From contig JBGUPL010000014.1 in NCBI GenBank assembly GCA_045130275.1, positions 1-64,000 on the forward strand: a stretch of 64,000 nt of DNA. The letters are read 5' to 3'. A program made the position numbers and the translations under genes. The notes below the pieces were generated by a model, which was given only the letters and a program-made list of their open reading frames with translations, made no database searches and was not told where the DNA came from. Source of the stretch: F23-D06 sp045130275 (GTDB lineage: Bacteria; Bacteroidota; Bacteroidia; Bacteroidales; WCHB1-69). The first letter of the stretch is position 1, and each line of letters starts with the position of its first letter. Positions 33,501 to 41,995 of this stretch are shown here, piece after piece.

Positions 33501-35290
33501 ATACGACAACGTTCGCACAGCCTGATGTTCTTGGATCAGAAATTACCTTCGGTGGTGAAATTCCGTGGTTGACCGGTCTGGTTGACAACGAGGGTGATTA
33601 TCCTGCCAACTGGATCCGTGCTGGTCAACAGACGGCTTCCAACTATTGGGTGTGTAACTCCGTTCAGGAAGGTTCCTCTTGCGACTATATGAAGTATCGT
33701 GCAGAAGACTTCCATAATGTGTTCCATTTCGACAATGGCGAGAAGGCGGATGACACTCGTGGTTTCATGGATCCCAACCAGCAGTTTGAAGGTATGGTCG
33801 GTGGTACGTGGGCTCCTTATGTTATGTCTTCCCCGTTTGATGGCGGTCCTAAGGCCAAATTAATCGTGAAGGATATTACCAGCAGCACGGTTTCCCCGAA
33901 TCCTGATCACTATCCTATGACCGAGGCTCTGATCAACAATATCAGCAATACTGCTGGTTATAACCAAACTTTGACGAACCTCTATTCTGTGGATATCGTC
34001 CTCACTCCCGACAAGAGCCTGTGGACCAGAGCTCTCGTCTTGGAGTCTGGTTCCGGTACACCGAACACCGCTAGCCCCACTGTGTCGCAGGAGTTCAACG
34101 GTCAGACGTATAAAAACATCCGTCATGAACCTAAGAAATGCCCGTCAGTGGATAAGGAAGGTAATCCTGACAATTCTGGTACCACCGGTTTCGGTTGGTT
34201 CCCGGGTTACGCCATCAACGTGGAAACGGGTGAGCGTTTGAACATTATGTTCGCTGAAAACTCCGAGGACCCCTACAATAATGGTAACGATATGATTTTC
34301 AACCCCACCAATGTCTATGCGTTTGCTAAGGATATTTTGGCAGACACTATGCTGTTGGATGAGGACGGTCAACCTGTTCCGATGACAGAGGGTGTGTACA
34401 ACGCTATGAGAGATGCCTACGGCATGAGAATGGGTGAGCCTTTGAATGGTGGTCGTCACTATGTGTATGTGGTTGGAAGTTCCGGTAACACCGCCAGCCT
34501 GTATTACCGTTATGCATCCAGAACCAGAAACTACAATGACCAAGGCAAGACCGTTTCTATCAGCGGTTTCACCCATGGTGGTACTTTCCAAGATGCGAAT
34601 GGTAACTATTATCCGTATTATGAGTGCGGTCCTTACGATCAATGTGCATGGCTTTCTGCTAAGTTCAATACTTTGACCGAAACCACATACGGTAATAAGG
34701 CTCGTATGGCTAAAAAGATGCAGATTTTCAACAACGTCATGTGGACGAGCATCCCGATGCCGACCCAGATGTACGAAGATCAGTGGCTTTCTTCTGATGC
34801 CACCATCAAGTTGCGTGTTTCCCGTCCGTACATGAGATATTCTTCCCGTTGGTATGATGAGCCGTCACAGTCTCAGAATGCCAGCCTGAACAACGGTTTC
34901 CCGATGTATGAGTTCACCACGATGAACCTCGTTCCCGAAAAGGTTGAACAAGTTGCAGATGTGGACGAGCTCCTCCAGGATATCAATATTGTACCGAATC
35001 CTTACTATGGATTCTCCAACTATGAGCACGGCGCTTTGGAGACGTATGTGCGTATTGTCAATCTTCCTGCCAAGTGTACCATTTCCATCTACACGGTGAA
35101 CGGTACTTTGATCAGAACGCTTACGCACGGTTCTTCTTCCGACTCCTACGTGCAGTGGGATCTCAAGAACCACGCCAACATTCCGATCGCCAGCGGTGTA
35201 TATCTCATCTATGTCAATGCACCGGGTATCGGCGAACGTACGTTGAAATTCTTCTGCAATATGCGTCCTACAGACTTGAATGGTTTCTAA
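30560..35290 (+). CDS. 1576-residue secreted protein with T9SS-like C-terminal beta domain
   Basis: After signal peptide MKNIKQIFCLTLLMVFVLSG comes a long acidic, aromatic, Asn/Asp/Gly-rich mature protein with no enzyme motif that I recognise. Near the N-terminus there is a conserved-looking block (NELTVNNVRAYIETGGTMWF, then MFCAALWIGGHDANGQLKL). Asp-rich loops such as DVNENGVYDPENGDYP and DLCPWTEDN could bind calcium. The last 100 residues read PNPYYGFSNYE, VRIVNLPAKCTISIYTVNG, WDLKNHANIPIASGVYLIYVNAPG, then TLKFFCNMRPTDLNGF: a sorting-domain-like fold with an extra tail of about ten residues after the usual end. It probably reaches the surface by type IX secretion. It lies between a TonB receptor and a PorV-like barrel, so likely partners are clear while the function is unknown. 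Confidence 0.8.
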   Translation: MKNIKQIFCLTLLMVFVLSGTLRAEKLKGERRSSSPKAESATCLPAAGSNELTVNNVRAYIETGGTMWFKEVSEYEVPRGSGKTSMFCAALWIGGHDANGQLKLAAVRFRQVGDDYWPGPLKTTGASTTQSMCIKFDKHFKISRAEVDQHISGYNTTGYVMPASIANWPAHGDEGYSYYLAPFKDVNENGVYDPENGDYPYYDINNDLCPWTEDNIALAAQHALPRTPEDIMYYGQDWHNSNGMIYADHVLKGDETLFWIFNDNAGPHTESQGNPIGLEIRGQCFGFSTNDELNNMTFYSYEIINRSTYTLTDTYFSQWVDPDLGYAYDDYVGCDVGRGLGYCYNGSNVDGSGQNWAYGDQPPAVGVDFFQGPYMDADGRDNPKFYADSASEIGYCDRFLNSIYELDQMAINGVNFGDSIVDNERFGMRRFVYHNNNESVTGDPRIAVEYYNMLRGIWRDNSKMRYGGNAHTSNGGNGPECDFMFPALTDVCNWGTSGIDPVPTQYGADGWTEANVGNAAYDRRFMQSAGPFTLKPGAVNYITVGIPWARAAQGGAQASVELLKRADDKCQSLFENCFKTLDGPDAPDVTIRELENELIIYLSNNDPQKNNYHETYIEMDPQIPRTLATTSYVNQVDSIFTYTADGQPDTIVNVYPVPVEELDTLTHEQRSYKFEGYQIYQLANASVSVTDLGDASKALLVAQCDVENDASQLINWVYNDALGTSVATEMVNGGNEGISHSFRITEDKFATGTNKKLVNHKEYYFLVLAYGYNEYKKFSLDADHMDGQQTPYLAGRRNIKTTVGIPHKPVEQIMNSQYGDVPMITRIEGQGNGGMFLDLTDESRELILANNVYNNVQYKNNFGPLNIQVVDPLMVKPFNYYVKFLENNISSDVNDSTMWQLIISDEHSDRELIDNGIYTIGDNGDTIPTRVTTAAMPISMTNEQLFLDLGIAISIKNYKFKVYQRNLDEHIMKNGGYNYQNTTTFAQPDVLGSEITFGGEIPWLTGLVDNEGDYPANWIRAGQQTASNYWVCNSVQEGSSCDYMKYRAEDFHNVFHFDNGEKADDTRGFMDPNQQFEGMVGGTWAPYVMSSPFDGGPKAKLIVKDITSSTVSPNPDHYPMTEALINNISNTAGYNQTLTNLYSVDIVLTPDKSLWTRALVLESGSGTPNTASPTVSQEFNGQTYKNIRHEPKKCPSVDKEGNPDNSGTTGFGWFPGYAINVETGERLNIMFAENSEDPYNNGNDMIFNPTNVYAFAKDILADTMLLDEDGQPVPMTEGVYNAMRDAYGMRMGEPLNGGRHYVYVVGSSGNTASLYYRYASRTRNYNDQGKTVSISGFTHGGTFQDANGNYYPYYECGPYDQCAWLSAKFNTLTETTYGNKARMAKKMQIFNNVMWTSIPMPTQMYEDQWLSSDATIKLRVSRPYMRYSSRWYDEPSQSQNASLNNGFPMYEFTTMNLVPEKVEQVADVDELLQDINIVPNPYYGFSNYEHGALETYVRIVNLPAKCTISIYTVNGTLIRTLTHGSSSDSYVQWDLKNHANIPIASGVYLIYVNAPGIGERTLKFFCNMRPTDLNGF

Positions 35291-35317
35291 AATTATTAAT
35301 CTTAAAAATCAGAGAAT

Positions 35318-36502
35318 ATGAAAAATCTATATAAATCATTAATAATTTGCACAATTATCGCTCTCATATCTGCAAGTGCCTCTACGGCATTTGCAGGTAA
35401 CAGAGACCGTTCCGGTCAGGCAGGTGCATCCCATCTGTTGATTGATCCTTGGGCTCGTACTAGTGGTATGGCAGGCGCCGGTGTCGCCGAAATCCGCGGC
35501 CTCGAATCTGTCTTCTCCAATGTTGCTGGTTTGACATCAGTACGCAAGACTGAGCTGGCTTTCAACAGAACGCAATACCTTGTGGGTTCCGGTTGCGGTA
35601 TCAGCCTCAACTCCATTGCCATCGCCCAGAAGCTCGGTAAAAAGAAAGACTTCGGCGTGATTTCCGTTTCTTTCTTCGCACAAAGCTTTGGCAATATCTC
35701 CATTACCACGACCGAACAGCCGGAAGGCGGCTTGGGAACATTCAGCCCCACGCTTTCTTACATTGGTTTGCATTATGCGAAGTCCTTCAACAACTTCATC
35801 AAGGGTGGTGTTTCAATCAAGATCATCAATGAGCGTATTTCTGACTCCAAGGCCACGGGTTTCGCAATCGATGCCGGTGTCCAGTATGTGACGGGCAAGT
35901 TTGAAAACTTCAAAATCGGTGTCACCTTGAAGAACATCGGTACGCCTATGCATTATACTGGCGATGGTCTTTCCATCCGCGCTCGTATCCCCAGTCAACA
36001 GCATGAACAGACACTTGAGATGCGTTCCGCAGAGTTCGAAATGCCTTCTCTGTTGTCTATCGGTGTTTCTTACGACCTTTTGTTCTTCGGTGGTGAATAC
36101 GCTGAATTTACAAAGGATGAACTCGCTGAAGAGGGTCTTACCCGTGACGACGCTGAGCACAGACTCACCTTTGCAGGTACCTTCACGGCAAATTCCTATA
36201 CCAGAGACGTCTTCGCCATCGGTTTGGAATATGGTTTCAGAAACATCTTTATGATTCGTGCCGGTTACGGTCTTGAAAACATTGGTAAGGGTGCAAGATC
36301 CTCTGAGAATGAGACTGCTGCTATTCTGCTCAACAGCGATTCATTCTTCACGGGTCCCGCCGTGGGTGCTTCGATTCTCATTCCTTTCACCAAGGAACGC
36401 AAGAATCATGCCATCGGTCCCCGTATGTATCTTGACTATGCCTACAGATTCACCAACCATTGGAGAGGCAACCACTACATTGGCATCAAGGTGGCTTTGT
36501 AA
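35318..36502 (+). CDS. PorV/PorQ-family outer-membrane protein
   Basis: A 394-residue barrel. Signal peptide (MKNLYKSLIICTIIALISASASTAFA), then the family opening GQAGASHLLIDPWARTSGMAGAGVAEIRGLESVFSNVAGLT, which resembles PorV with its one-turn motif AR-SGMAGAGVA and N-AGL, then repeated amphipathic strands and an aromatic-rich end (HWRGNHYIGIKVAL). PorV (LptO) receives cargo from the type IX translocon and hands it to PorU; other PorV-like proteins act as shuttles for particular cargo. The position directly after the 1576-residue secreted protein suggests a dedicated shuttle or receptor. A terminator follows at 36532. Confidence 0.85.
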   Translation: MKNLYKSLIICTIIALISASASTAFAGNRDRSGQAGASHLLIDPWARTSGMAGAGVAEIRGLESVFSNVAGLTSVRKTELAFNRTQYLVGSGCGISLNSIAIAQKLGKKKDFGVISVSFFAQSFGNISITTTEQPEGGLGTFSPTLSYIGLHYAKSFNNFIKGGVSIKIINERISDSKATGFAIDAGVQYVTGKFENFKIGVTLKNIGTPMHYTGDGLSIRARIPSQQHEQTLEMRSAEFEMPSLLSIGVSYDLLFFGGEYAEFTKDELAEEGLTRDDAEHRLTFAGTFTANSYTRDVFAIGLEYGFRNIFMIRAGYGLENIGKGARSSENETAAILLNSDSFFTGPAVGASILIPFTKERKNHAIGPRMYLDYAYRFTNHWRGNHYIGIKVAL

Positions 36503-36531
36503 TAGACTATTATTTTATTGTATATAACTTA

Positions 36532-36564
36532 AATAGAAGAGACTGATAAAGTCTCTTCTATTTT
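36532..36564 (+). terminator. Intrinsic terminator after the PorV-like gene
   Basis: AATAGAAGAGAC (36532-36543) pairs perfectly with GTCTCTTCTATT (36551-36562), loop of seven bases, then T residues. Confidence 0.93.
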
Positions 36565-36585
36565 GTGTAAATTTAGAACCTGAAT

Positions 36586-37059
36586 ATGGAAGATGTAAAG
36601 TATTATACTCAAGAGGGACTCGATGCCCTCAAACGTGAGTTGAACCAGTTGGAAGCTGTGGAACGCCCCAAAATATCACAAGCCATTGCTGAGGCAAGAG
36701 ACAAGGGCGACCTTTCTGAGAACGCTGAATATGATGCCGCTAAAGAGGCTCAAGGCATGCTCGAGCTGAAGATCGCCAACCTCAAAAATCTGATTGCCAA
36801 AGCGCGTGTTTTGGATGAGTCAAAGATAGATGTCTCCAAAGTGTTGATATATTCTATCGTGAAGATTAAGAATATGAAAAACGGTATGGAGATGACCTAC
36901 ACGATTGTCCCCGAGTCCGAGTCCGATCTCAAGGGCGGCAAAATTTCTGTTTCCAGCCCGATCGCGAAAGCCCTCATTGGCCATTCCAAGGAGGATGTGG
37001 TTAGTGTCCAGGCCCCGGCAGGTGTGATGGAATTTCAAATTTTAGATATTTCACGTTAA
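36586..37059 (+). CDS. greA: Transcription elongation factor GreA
   Basis: A 157-residue factor that rescues backtracked RNA polymerase by stimulating transcript cleavage. The N-terminal coiled coil carries ISQAIAEARDKGDLSENAEYDAAKEAQ, in which DLSENAEY holds the acidic residues that enter the active site, and the C-terminal FKBP-like domain has SPIAKALIGHSKEDVVSVQAPAG. Length and motifs are standard. It is followed after 10 bases by a HIT protein in the same direction. Confidence 0.97.
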   Translation: MEDVKYYTQEGLDALKRELNQLEAVERPKISQAIAEARDKGDLSENAEYDAAKEAQGMLELKIANLKNLIAKARVLDESKIDVSKVLIYSIVKIKNMKNGMEMTYTIVPESESDLKGGKISVSSPIAKALIGHSKEDVVSVQAPAGVMEFQILDISR

Positions 37060-37069
37060 TTTTATTATC

Positions 37070-37468
37070 ATGGAAGAGACCATTTTCACTAAAATCGTCA
37101 AAGGAGAAATCCCTTGTTATAAAATTGCGGAGGATGAGCGCTTTTTCGCATTCCTTGACATTTCCCCGTTGGCAAAAGGTCACACCCTTGTCATCACAAA
37201 ATTGCAGAATGACTATATTTTCGATCTTGATGATGATATGTTGGGTGATATGATGATCTTTGCCAAAAAAGTGGCAAAGGCCATGAAACAGGTGCTGCCT
37301 TGCCAGCGTATTGGCGTGGCTGTGATCGGCATTGACGTGCCGCATAACCACATCCACCTTGTCCCGATCAACGGGGTGGGGGACCTTGATTTCAAGGCAC
37401 CGCGTGTACAACTCACCAAAGAGGAGTTCGCCGAAATCGCCGCCAAAATTTCCGCAGCCGTTCAATAA
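37070..37468 (+). CDS. HIT family nucleotide hydrolase
   Basis: A 132-residue Hint-like protein (TIFTKIVKGEIPCYKI, DERFFAFLDISPLAKGHTLVI, ending in the histidine triad HNHIHLVP near 108-115). These cytosolic enzymes cleave phosphoramidates such as adenosine 5'-monophosphoramidate. The pairing with greA is common in Bacteroidota. A strong terminator follows. Confidence 0.95.
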   Translation: MEETIFTKIVKGEIPCYKIAEDERFFAFLDISPLAKGHTLVITKLQNDYIFDLDDDMLGDMMIFAKKVAKAMKQVLPCQRIGVAVIGIDVPHNHIHLVPINGVGDLDFKAPRVQLTKEEFAEIAAKISAAVQ

Positions 37469-37482
37469 ACCCTATAGAGTTC

Positions 37483-37513
37483 AGGTGGCGCATACGTGTG
37501 CCACCTTTTTTTT
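37483..37513 (+). terminator. Intrinsic terminator after the HIT gene
   Basis: AGGTGGC (37483-37489) pairs with GCCACCT (37500-37506), then an unbroken T tract to 37513. It sits nine bases before the chosen ATG of the next gene. Confidence 0.88.
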
Positions 37514-37521
37514 GTTTTGCG

Positions 37522-40500
37522 ATGAAAAAGATTTTGACATTCAGTTTCCTGTTTTGCCTGATTCTGTCTGTACAGGCTCAACGCTTTACATCCTTCTCCA
37601 AAGACCCCTCAAAAACGGTGGAGGAGATGAAGGAGTTTTATGCAACCGTGCCAAAAGACCGTCAAAAGGAAGCCAAGGAGATCTTGGACGAGTTTGAATT
37701 AATGTGGACGACGCTCATGGATGCGGGAAATCAATCCGTGTTTATTGATGCGGCCAACAAGATGGTAAAGAAAAAGCATCGTCCGATTCCCCATTTCCAA
37801 AGCTTTATTCATACTTATAACGTCTTTTTGCAAAGTCAGTATGCCAGCGAACACGATACCTGGCATAAGATCCTGGACTATCATATCGCACAAAGCTCCA
37901 CTTTCTTCCAAGGGAAAATGGAACTGTATGAACACTTTTTCAAAGACAATATTCTGAACGAAGGCGATAATGTGAAATGGGTGGCCATGGGCTTTTCCGA
38001 CCATTTGGGATTTGCCGAAGAACCGTACTTCGATTTCAACGACATTGACCTTTGGGGTTACTCAGCGAAAGACAGTTTGATTGTGAGCGGCGTAAATGGT
38101 CGTTATTTTCCCGACAAGTTGCAGTTCAAGGCCAACGGGGGAGTTGTCTCATGGGATCGGGCCGGATTGGATGCCAATGTGAAGGCTGTTTTGAAAACGT
38201 ATGACATTGACTTGCGATTCCCGCGCGTGGTGGCGGAGGATGCGCTGTTCTACTATCCGAAGTTGTTCGCGCAACCGATTGTCGGACGTTTGGAAGAGAA
38301 GGCGATGCTGCCTACTTCCGAGGAGAAAGCCACCTACCCCCGGTTCACTAGTAACGAGGTTACGCTGCCTGTCAAGAATTTGTACAAGGATGTGGACTAT
38401 ATGGGCGGTTTCGAGATGCGGGGTGCCTCCATCTACGGCACTGGTCATGGCGATACGTTGGCAAAAGTCACCATTTACAACGAGGGTGAAGTGATTATCA
38501 CCGCCCAATCGCGTAGCTTCCTTATTCGCCCGGCAAACCTCCTTTCCGAGGATGCGAAGGTTTCGGTATATATCGAATCCGATTCCATTTATCACCCGGC
38601 AGCCAATTTCAAGTACGACAATGAGAAGAAAAGTCTGCTCATTTCCCGTCCCAAACAGGGCGTCGGGAGGTCCCCGTTTTTCAACTCCTATCATAAGCTG
38701 GATATGTATGTGGAATCGTTACAGTGGGTTACCAGCGAAAAACGGATTGAGTTGAAACCAATTGTGGGCAATACCAGCGAGCAGGCGGCTTACTTTGAAT
38801 CGCAGAATTATTATGAAGAGGCGGTTATGCACGAGGTGGCCGGTTATAATACCGTCAACCCGCTTTATACCCTATGGCAGCTTTTCAACAGTGCCGGTTA
38901 TGAGAATCTGACAATCGAAGACGTGATTCGATGGTTCAACAAACCGCCGTTGGATATCAAGGCGATGATGATTGATTTTGCGGCCCGTGGTTTTATAGAA
39001 TATGATGTCAATCACAATCAGATCCGCTACCGCAGCAAAATCGCCCAATATCTTAACAATCAAGTCAAAAAGAAAGATTATGACTATATAAAACTGGAAT
39101 CCAAGACACACTATGCCTCTTTGGATTTGTTAACGAATGACCTCAAAATTACCGGATGCGAATTTTTCGTGCTCAGTGATCCGCAAATTGTCAACGTTTA
39201 TCCGATGAATGAACTGGTCACCGTGAAAAAGAACCGTAATATGGTCTTTTCCGGTCGCGTGATAGGCGGTTTGTTTGATTTTGTGACCCATAATTGTGCT
39301 TTTGATTATGACCGTTTTCTTGTGGATATGGATATCATTGACACATTGATTATGTATGTGGAGGACAAAAACGGGCCGATGGATATGTACGGTGACTATA
39401 AGTTACAACGCGTGCGCAGTGAAATTCAGGAGCTTTCCGGCGTTTTGTATATTGACGTGCCAGGCAATAAGAGTGGTATGACGGACTACCCTGACTATCC
39501 GATTTTCGAAGCGCGCAAGGGTGGCAAGGTCTTCTACGACCAACCGTATGTCCTGGGTGGCGTTTATGATCGAAACAAATTCTATTACGCTGTGAACCAG
39601 TTCCGAATTGTCAACCTGGACAACTTTGTCATCGATTCAATGAAGTTCAGTGGCGCGTTGGTCTCCGGTGGTATCTTCCCGGACATTGCCGAGCCGTTGA
39701 AGGTGCAGTCTGACTTTTCCCTTGGTTTTGTACATAACACGCCTGGTTTGCCGATGTATGGCAACAAAGGGGGTTATCAAGGCCGTATTAGTTTAAGTAA
39801 CAGAGGTTTGCGAGGAAAAGGCAATATTGATTACATCACTTCGCATACCTATTCCGACAGTTTGGTCTTTTACATAGATTCCACCAACGGTGCCGCCAAC
39901 ACGCACCGTGTTGATGAGCAGATGGCGGGCACGGAATTCCCGCCGGCTTCCGTGGACGAAGCTTATCTGCATTGGGAACCATATGAGGATCAGATGTTTA
40001 TCCATACATTGCAAAATCCGATGGATCTCTTCACAGAGGCGACGCTGACGGGTAATTCCAAGATTACACCGAGCGGAATGTACGGAACGGGCATCGTGAA
40101 GTTCAACAGGGCCGATATTTCTTCGCGGCTGTTCTTCTTCAAACACCACGAGATTCTGGCTGACACCGCCGATCTACGGATTTACGATATCAGCGGCGGC
40201 AAAGACGTCGCCTTCTCCACCGACAACTACAATTCCCATATTGACTTTAAGACGCGGAAAGGTCATTTCAAAGCTAACGGAGAGGCTTCGGTTGTCTATT
40301 TTGTGCAGAATGAGATCAAGGCTAAATCTTCGGAGTTTGAATGGGATCCGATTGACTCCACCATTTTGCGGTTCAAGTGGGACGATCCGTACAAAGACAC
40401 GGATATCGACAATACTCCCATCAAAGAACTTGTGGATATGCAGAGTGTTGGCAATGAATTGTATGCTGTGGCACCAGAGACGAATTATCAGTTTACAGCC

Positions 40501-41994
40501 GTGAATGCAGAATTTGATTTTGCCAAGAATATTATCAATGCCCACGGGGTCCGTTACATCAACGTGGGCGATGCCGCTATCACGCCCTACCACGGCGATG
40601 TCACTATCCGCAAAAAAGCTGTCATGGATGTTTTGGAGAAATCGCGAATTCTCGCCGGGCGGGAGAACAAATACCACGAGCTTTATAACTGTACCACACG
40701 TGTGCAGAGCGCTACTAGATTCTACGCCAATGGTTATTACGATTATGTGGATGCCGAGCAGCGCGTCCAGACACTCTATTTCGACACCGTCTATTTCATG
40801 AAGGAAACTTTTGGAGAGGCGAAAATCCCGTTGGAGAAAGATTTTCACTTCAGTGACCAGTTCGCCTTCGATGGGCGTGCCGAACTTCACAGCACCAACC
40901 CGTTCCTCTCCTATTTTGGCGGTGTGGAAATCCTCCACGGCTGTGATTCTGTCAAGCACTCCCGCATGAAGATTCTGCAACAGGTGGACCCGAACAACAT
41001 TATGCTTCAAGTCCATGACCGTACCAAAGATATGGATGAACGGAAAGTGGTCGTGGCCATTGCGTCCAGTAACAAGACCGGACGCATTTATACCGCCTTT
41101 GGTGTTGCTAAGGACGAATTCAATGATGCGGAATACATCAACGTGTTCGGATACATCACATACGACAAGGAGACTCGCGAATTCAAGGCAGCTTCCAAGG
41201 AGAAGCTGATGGATCCGAGTGTCCCAGGAAACATCATCGTATTGAACACGGATAACTGCGAGGCGCATGGTAGCGGTACCATTGATATGGGTGCCAAGCT
41301 TGGTCGTGTTAATTTTGTCACCAATGGTACTATTGTGAATTATATGCTTGCTGATTCAGCCGAGATGCACCTTACCACCTCCATTGACTTCTTCTTCAAT
41401 GACAAGTCGATGGACTTGATGAACAAAGCCTTGGACAATGCCACGTTGGATTTTGTGGATGTATCTGATGATGAGGCGTTTGACGTTGCGTTGTACAATA
41501 TTTTGGGTAAGGCTGAGTACGACCGATACCAGCACAATGTGGCTCTCGGACAGAACCGCCGTCTGCCAGAGGCATTGCAGGTCAAGTTTTTGTTCTCCAA
41601 TATTGATTTTGAGTGGGACAAAGAGCAGTCCACTTTCAAGTCACAAACGAAACTGCCGTTGATTGTTTGCGGTGCCAAACAGACCTATAAGTTGGTGCCG
41701 GGCCGTATTGTCATAGAAAAACGAGGTTCCCGTAACCGTCTGTATTTGTACTTCGAGTTTGACAACCAGTTCTACTACTTCCAGTTCGACAACAATGCCG
41801 TGTCTGCTTTCTCTTCCGACAAAGCCTTCAACGACGCAATTACCAGTGTCAAGCCCAAGAACCGTTTCCAGGCGCCTGATCAGGCGAAGGGGCTTCCGTC
41901 ATTCACCTACAAGTTAGGTAATAGAAGTTTGAAGAACAAATTTGTGAAGAAGTATTTTGTGGATATAGAGGAAGAACCTGAAACGGAAGATTAA
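37522..41994 (+). CDS. 1490-residue exported protein of unknown function
   Basis: Start at 37522 (MKKILTFSFLFCLILSVQAQ) gives a clean signal peptide; an ATG at 37498 lies inside the terminator hairpin and was rejected. The N-terminal 150 residues look helical (KTVEEMKEFYATVPKDRQKEAKEILDEFEL, ending near HKILDYHIAQ). The following 1300 residues are mainly short beta strands in a long run, with recurring patterns such as strand-GXV-strand-DXXD, for example ITGCEFFVLSDPQIVNVYP, NYNSHIDFKTRKGHFKANG and ADSAEMHLTTSIDFFFND, reminiscent of LptA/OstA-like or AsmA-like elongated beta folds. I recognise no enzyme motif. It ends KKYFVDIEEEPETED, without an outer-membrane end motif. Its stop is followed after one base by the DAHP synthase ATG, so the two are coupled for unclear reasons. 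Confidence 0.8.
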   Translation: MKKILTFSFLFCLILSVQAQRFTSFSKDPSKTVEEMKEFYATVPKDRQKEAKEILDEFELMWTTLMDAGNQSVFIDAANKMVKKKHRPIPHFQSFIHTYNVFLQSQYASEHDTWHKILDYHIAQSSTFFQGKMELYEHFFKDNILNEGDNVKWVAMGFSDHLGFAEEPYFDFNDIDLWGYSAKDSLIVSGVNGRYFPDKLQFKANGGVVSWDRAGLDANVKAVLKTYDIDLRFPRVVAEDALFYYPKLFAQPIVGRLEEKAMLPTSEEKATYPRFTSNEVTLPVKNLYKDVDYMGGFEMRGASIYGTGHGDTLAKVTIYNEGEVIITAQSRSFLIRPANLLSEDAKVSVYIESDSIYHPAANFKYDNEKKSLLISRPKQGVGRSPFFNSYHKLDMYVESLQWVTSEKRIELKPIVGNTSEQAAYFESQNYYEEAVMHEVAGYNTVNPLYTLWQLFNSAGYENLTIEDVIRWFNKPPLDIKAMMIDFAARGFIEYDVNHNQIRYRSKIAQYLNNQVKKKDYDYIKLESKTHYASLDLLTNDLKITGCEFFVLSDPQIVNVYPMNELVTVKKNRNMVFSGRVIGGLFDFVTHNCAFDYDRFLVDMDIIDTLIMYVEDKNGPMDMYGDYKLQRVRSEIQELSGVLYIDVPGNKSGMTDYPDYPIFEARKGGKVFYDQPYVLGGVYDRNKFYYAVNQFRIVNLDNFVIDSMKFSGALVSGGIFPDIAEPLKVQSDFSLGFVHNTPGLPMYGNKGGYQGRISLSNRGLRGKGNIDYITSHTYSDSLVFYIDSTNGAANTHRVDEQMAGTEFPPASVDEAYLHWEPYEDQMFIHTLQNPMDLFTEATLTGNSKITPSGMYGTGIVKFNRADISSRLFFFKHHEILADTADLRIYDISGGKDVAFSTDNYNSHIDFKTRKGHFKANGEASVVYFVQNEIKAKSSEFEWDPIDSTILRFKWDDPYKDTDIDNTPIKELVDMQSVGNELYAVAPETNYQFTAVNAEFDFAKNIINAHGVRYINVGDAAITPYHGDVTIRKKAVMDVLEKSRILAGRENKYHELYNCTTRVQSATRFYANGYYDYVDAEQRVQTLYFDTVYFMKETFGEAKIPLEKDFHFSDQFAFDGRAELHSTNPFLSYFGGVEILHGCDSVKHSRMKILQQVDPNNIMLQVHDRTKDMDERKVVVAIASSNKTGRIYTAFGVAKDEFNDAEYINVFGYITYDKETREFKAASKEKLMDPSVPGNIIVLNTDNCEAHGSGTIDMGAKLGRVNFVTNGTIVNYMLADSAEMHLTTSIDFFFNDKSMDLMNKALDNATLDFVDVSDDEAFDVALYNILGKAEYDRYQHNVALGQNRRLPEALQVKFLFSNIDFEWDKEQSTFKSQTKLPLIVCGAKQTYKLVPGRIVIEKRGSRNRLYLYFEFDNQFYYFQFDNNAVSAFSSDKAFNDAITSVKPKNRFQAPDQAKGLPSFTYKLGNRSLKNKFVKKYFVDIEEEPETED

Positions 41995-41995
41995 A

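Noticed and set aside
37498..37521. Upstream ATG at 37498 as start of the 1490-residue protein
   Set aside because: It lies in the loop of the HIT gene terminator and spoils the signal peptide that begins at 37522.
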